Assembly (NCBI GenBank): GCA_017545365.1
Contig: JAFWOP010000107.1
Coordinates: forward strand, 1-34,958
Source of the DNA: Bacteroidales bacterium
Lineage (GTDB): Bacteria > Bacteroidota > Bacteroidia > Bacteroidales > P3
Direction of reading: 5' to 3'
DNA length: 34,958 bases
The notes below the pieces were generated by a model. It ran no database searches. It was not told the DNA's origin and was given only the letters and a program-made list of their open reading frames with translations. This document shows, one piece after another, positions 31,626-34,958 of the stretch (position 1 is its first letter; every line of letters starts with the position of its first letter). The position numbers and the translations under genes were made by a program.

Positions 31626-31650
31626 GTGATGATTCAAATAAAGTAAGTTG

Positions 31651-34071
31651 ATGATACAGTTCAGTTCCTTGACAGAATGTGATGCTGTCATTAATACATT
31701 TAAATCCATTGGACAAAATGCTCCAGAATGGGTATTAAAACAGCGACAAAACCTTTTAGATGATGCTTCAATAAAGTCTATATATGAGACCTTACGTAAG
31801 CACAGTAAGTTTCCTTATTCAAACGAGTTGATTGAATGCATTTCTAATACTGTTGACAGACTACTCGTTGACGATTCAAATGCCAAAGAACCAGGGCTAC
31901 TACTTGGTAAGATTCAATGTGGGAAGACAAATGCTTTTGAGAATATCATTGGAATGTCGTTCGACAGAGGCATTGACGTTTGCGTCGTTCTGACAAAAGG
32001 GACGAATACATTGGCCTATCAGACAATTGAGCGTTTACTATATGACTTCCGTCATTTCAAAGAAACAGATAGAATAGATCAACCAGTAGTTGTTGAAATT
32101 GATGACATAAAGGATTTGCACAAAAGAGGAGGACTATCTGACAACCAAGTGAACAGAGAAGGTGCTAAGAGGATTATCGTCTGTATGAAGCAGAAGGTTA
32201 ATATGCTATACCTCATCAAACTATTCAAAGAAGACTCTCCAGCATTACTAAAGAAAAGAATCCTAATAGTGGACGATGAAGCAGACTTTGCAAGCAGGAA
32301 CTACAGGATTAGGAACGCTCAGACCACTTTGGCTCAAATATCATCACAAATAGAGGAATTCTGCTCGTTGCTTGATTACTATCGATATTTACAAGTGACC
32401 GCTACCCCATATTCTCTATACTTACAACCTGATGGATATGTTCAGTTGGTGAATGGAAAAGCAACTCCATTCAAACCTCGATTTACAACATTACTTCCTG
32501 TCCATGACAAATATGTGGGTGGAAAACAATACTTTGTAGATGCTCGTAATCCTGAGTCAATATATTGCCATCTGTTTCACCCAATCAAGCCAAAATGTAT
32601 AGAAGTACTCGGAAAAAAGAACGAGAAGTATTTAAACAACAACATCAAGTCCAAAAACTTAGAAGACCTACGATATGTGATAGTGGGTTATTTCATGTCG
32701 ACAGCCGTTCGGGTAATACAAGAGCGAAAACATGGGAAAATATATAGGTCGAGTGCGGTTTTTCATGTGGAGACACAGAAAAGCAAACATCAATGGCAGG
32801 GGGATTTGATAAACAGGTTTATCTCGGAGATTCATAAAGTGTTTAAAGCAGGCTATAGGGAGGATGCACGTATATGTCCTGTGGTAGATACAATATACGA
32901 GAACTTCCTAGAAAGTAATGAAAATGGTCGCAGAGATGGTTTGATTGATGTTGAACTACCAACGAAAGAGGAAATCGTAAATGTTTTGATGAAGATATTG
33001 GATGATGGGAACTATAATGTTCATCTTGTCAATTCAAACAGCGATGTAAGGGTTTTGTTGAATGAGGACGGGCAGTTGAGGCTTGACCATTGTGCTAATA
33101 TTTTTATTGGTGGCAATATCCTTGACAGAGGCATCACAATCTCTAACATGCTTTGCTTCTTCTATGGTCGTACACCGAGTACTTTCCAACAAGATGCAGT
33201 ACTACAACATGCAAGAATGTTTGGAGCAAGAGACAAGGAAGATATGGCAGTGTCATTGTTCCACACATCAAATCTCATCTATGGCATAATGACTCGAATG
33301 AATGAACTGGACGAACAATTACGCCAATCATTTGTCAGTTCTTCTGACACTTCGGTTGGATTTGTATTTGTCGGGTTGGACAATAGAATAAAACCCTGTT
33401 CCTCTCAAAAGATAAAGGTATCAAACACTCTTGTGGTGCGTCCTAATCTGCGTATTGTTCCAATAGGTTTTCAAACAGGTCCCAAATCAACCATTGGGAG
33501 AACCATTCAAGAAATACAGCAAAGTATTGAATCATTGCCCTCGTATGCCAATAGAGATTCAAAAGGATTCTTTGAAATTGACAAAGATTTAGCGATAGAT
33601 ATTATTCGACAGATTCGCTCCACATATATATACAACCGTGAAATTGACAATAATAAAGGTTTGGAATGGGAAGAGAATGATATGATAGGTTGCATTGAGT
33701 ACGCCACGCAGAAATCCGGAGGAAAACTATATTGTTTGCATCGTACCAATCGTAACTTGAAACGAATCGCACAAGATGGGGCTTTTATGGATGCTCCTGA
33801 AGACGGACGTACAGACTTGCAACCGGCACGTGAGAAATGCGTCACGATGCCCGTCTTGATGCTTTTCCAAGAAAATGGTACTGAGGAACAAGGATGGAGG
33901 GGCACACCTTTTTATTGGCCAACATTATATTTACCAAATGAGATTGACCCAGTTGTATATACAATCAGTGAGAGGACAAAACATCGAAACATCAAAAAGA
34001 CCGACATTTCGGAACTCGTCGCAGGAATAGCTCCGATATTATTGTTATTATTATTAGTAACTGATATTTGA
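31651..34071 (+). CDS. Z1-domain superfamily II helicase, C-terminus cut by a join
   Basis: About 790 residues of a Z1-type SF2 helicase. Walker A is LLGKIQCGKT (near 85-93), Walker B is ILIVDDEADFAS (DDEAD ~208-212), and motif III is TATPYS (~250-255). The Z1 region has FIGGNILDRGITISNM, FQQDAVLQHARMFGAR and the late FYWPTLYLPNEI segment. Known of the family: Z1 helicases occur in operons with MORC/MutL-like GHKL ATPases and nucleases, sometimes with a methyltransferase, as restriction-like phage defence. Start ATG 31651 (a TTG lies just before). After about 34,030 the frame runs into AT-only sequence (ILLLLLLVTDI), so the true end is missing and partner genes expected downstream are absent. 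Confidence 0.85.
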   Translation: MIQFSSLTECDAVINTFKSIGQNAPEWVLKQRQNLLDDASIKSIYETLRKHSKFPYSNELIECISNTVDRLLVDDSNAKEPGLLLGKIQCGKTNAFENIIGMSFDRGIDVCVVLTKGTNTLAYQTIERLLYDFRHFKETDRIDQPVVVEIDDIKDLHKRGGLSDNQVNREGAKRIIVCMKQKVNMLYLIKLFKEDSPALLKKRILIVDDEADFASRNYRIRNAQTTLAQISSQIEEFCSLLDYYRYLQVTATPYSLYLQPDGYVQLVNGKATPFKPRFTTLLPVHDKYVGGKQYFVDARNPESIYCHLFHPIKPKCIEVLGKKNEKYLNNNIKSKNLEDLRYVIVGYFMSTAVRVIQERKHGKIYRSSAVFHVETQKSKHQWQGDLINRFISEIHKVFKAGYREDARICPVVDTIYENFLESNENGRRDGLIDVELPTKEEIVNVLMKILDDGNYNVHLVNSNSDVRVLLNEDGQLRLDHCANIFIGGNILDRGITISNMLCFFYGRTPSTFQQDAVLQHARMFGARDKEDMAVSLFHTSNLIYGIMTRMNELDEQLRQSFVSSSDTSVGFVFVGLDNRIKPCSSQKIKVSNTLVVRPNLRIVPIGFQTGPKSTIGRTIQEIQQSIESLPSYANRDSKGFFEIDKDLAIDIIRQIRSTYIYNREIDNNKGLEWEENDMIGCIEYATQKSGGKLYCLHRTNRNLKRIAQDGAFMDAPEDGRTDLQPAREKCVTMPVLMLFQENGTEEQGWRGTPFYWPTLYLPNEIDPVVYTISERTKHRNIKKTDISELVAGIAPILLLLLLVTDI

Positions 34072-34958
34072 TCCGTATGTGATTCATTTAAAATCATATC
34101 AATTTTTCCACTTAAATCATCATCCATATTAACTTCTTTAACCTTTTTAGAAGTATCAATTTTAGATTTCGTTTTTTTGTCCTCATTACTAAGATCGACA
34201 AAGTCCCCAGAGCCATAAATATCTTCTTCATCACTTGATTTTTCATCTTTTTCTTTTTTTTCATCAATTTTTTGAATATTTGAAATTTTTGCAGATTCGG
34301 CGTAATTTATATGACTAGAGGCGATACGTATTTTACTTTTATTTATTAATTCATCAATTTCACTAGTCATTGATGATTTTCTGGCTTTTACTGGTGGTAA
34401 GTGGATGGATTTAGAAATCATACTTTTTTCTTCGTCTTTTTCTTTTATTTTGTATTTATTTTTTTCTCTTTCTTCTTTTTCTTTTATTTCTCTTTCTTTT
34501 ATTTCTTTTTCTTTTAATTCTCTTTGTCTTATTTTTTCCTTCTGTTTATTAATTTCATCTATTTTTTGTTGTTCTCTTCGTTGCCTATATAATTTCAAAT
34601 ATAATTGTTTATTTTTCTCCATTTCATTAACATCAATTATAATATATGGTTCTTTGTCTCTTTCTCTTTCGAAGTTTACTTTCGCATTTTCATTCACTTT
34701 GTTTATAAATTTAATTTTATTTTTAATATATTCTTCTTCGGATTCTTTTTTATAGATTTCATTTAATTCTTTATCTTTAGCTAAATTATATAATATTAGA
34801 TTATAATTATTATCTTTAATTGTATTAATTTCTTCTTGTGTTAATTTTATTTTTGGTATATCATCGTTTTGAACATTTTTTAAATCAGTTTCTATTTGTT
34901 TATTTATTTCATTTTGTTCTTTTTCTAATTGATCGTATTTTTTTTGTATATTTTCATC
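34034..34958 (-). CDS. Eukaryote-like Lys/Glu/Asn-rich protein, partial (probable chimera)
   Basis: One minus-strand frame stays open from the window edge (34958) to about 34,034, over 300 codons with no stop, and then reads on antisense into the Z1 gene. The protein is low-complexity: a KEKE tract (KEKIRQRELKEKEIKEREI), acidic serine-rich segments and a run of six Asn encoded by AAT repeats. Base composition is extremely AT-rich, unlike any other gene here. Gln is always CAA in the part I translated, with no in-frame TAA/TAG, so a ciliate code is not supported. It looks like an anaerobic fungus or other AT-rich eukaryote, joined by misassembly. Confidence 0.65.

Noticed and set aside
34034..34958. 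Reading the AT-rich end as a Bacteroidales gene gained by horizontal transfer
   Set aside because: The change occurs in mid-gene with no bacterial sequence resuming before the window end; a chimeric join is simpler.

Overview
The window comes from a member of the Bacteroidales, most likely an uncultured gut or rumen lineage. Evidence for this is a gliding/T9SS-type C-terminal domain protein, a GldH-like lipoprotein, BspA-like and FISUMP surface proteins, and promoters of the TAnnTTTG type in front of many genes. The core (about 1-28,000) is GC-rich. From about 28,200 the DNA is clearly AT-richer and carries accessory genes. From about 34,030 to the end the sequence is extremely AT-rich, encodes a Lys/Glu/Asn-rich eukaryote-like protein on the minus strand, and looks like a chimeric join rather than bacterial DNA.

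Layout. 1-352: dispersed repeats. 353-6113: secreted CHU_C-type protein, asd, gldH-like lipoprotein and uvrC, all plus strand. 6114-12098: an accessory block between the convergent genes uvrC (plus) and hflX (minus). It holds a DUF4143 ATPase, a 58-aa peptide with a FISUMP lipoprotein, a RelE/ParE-type toxin-antitoxin pair, a second FISUMP lipoprotein and a HepT/MntA pair. 12099-17493: hflX, a glycosyltransferase and parC, all minus. 18043-26488: sppA, topB, truA, prmA, a SulP transporter, a four-helix-bundle protein and a YebC-family regulator, all plus. 26718-27596: an alpha/beta hydrolase lipoprotein (minus). 27902: tRNA-Glu(CUC) with its promoter and terminator. 28,200-34,030: an AT-rich island with a large palindrome, a helicase remnant, an HTH/membrane protein pair, a leucine-rich-repeat T9SS surface protein and a Z1-type helicase of the kind found in GHKL-ATPase restriction systems, cut off by the eukaryote-like sequence.

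The most striking structure is in the uvrC-hflX block. Each convergent housekeeping gene is followed by an accessory cassette, and beyond each cassette lies a second, in-frame, diverged copy of that gene's last codons (uvrC tail at 7446-7508, hflX tail at 10302-10352). The hflX differences are all synonymous; the uvrC ones are silent or mostly conservative. The copies therefore look like real 3' ends from a related lineage, as seen where integrating elements restore the 3' end of the gene they enter. No recombinase is present in the window. A second theme is a set of 7-8 bp tandem repeats (TTGAGAA, TAAGAAC, AACGAATT, AATGTGTT types) at gene borders. They supply the stop codons of truA, the SulP gene and topB, insert in frame into prmA, and flank the four-helix-bundle gene as inverted arms.
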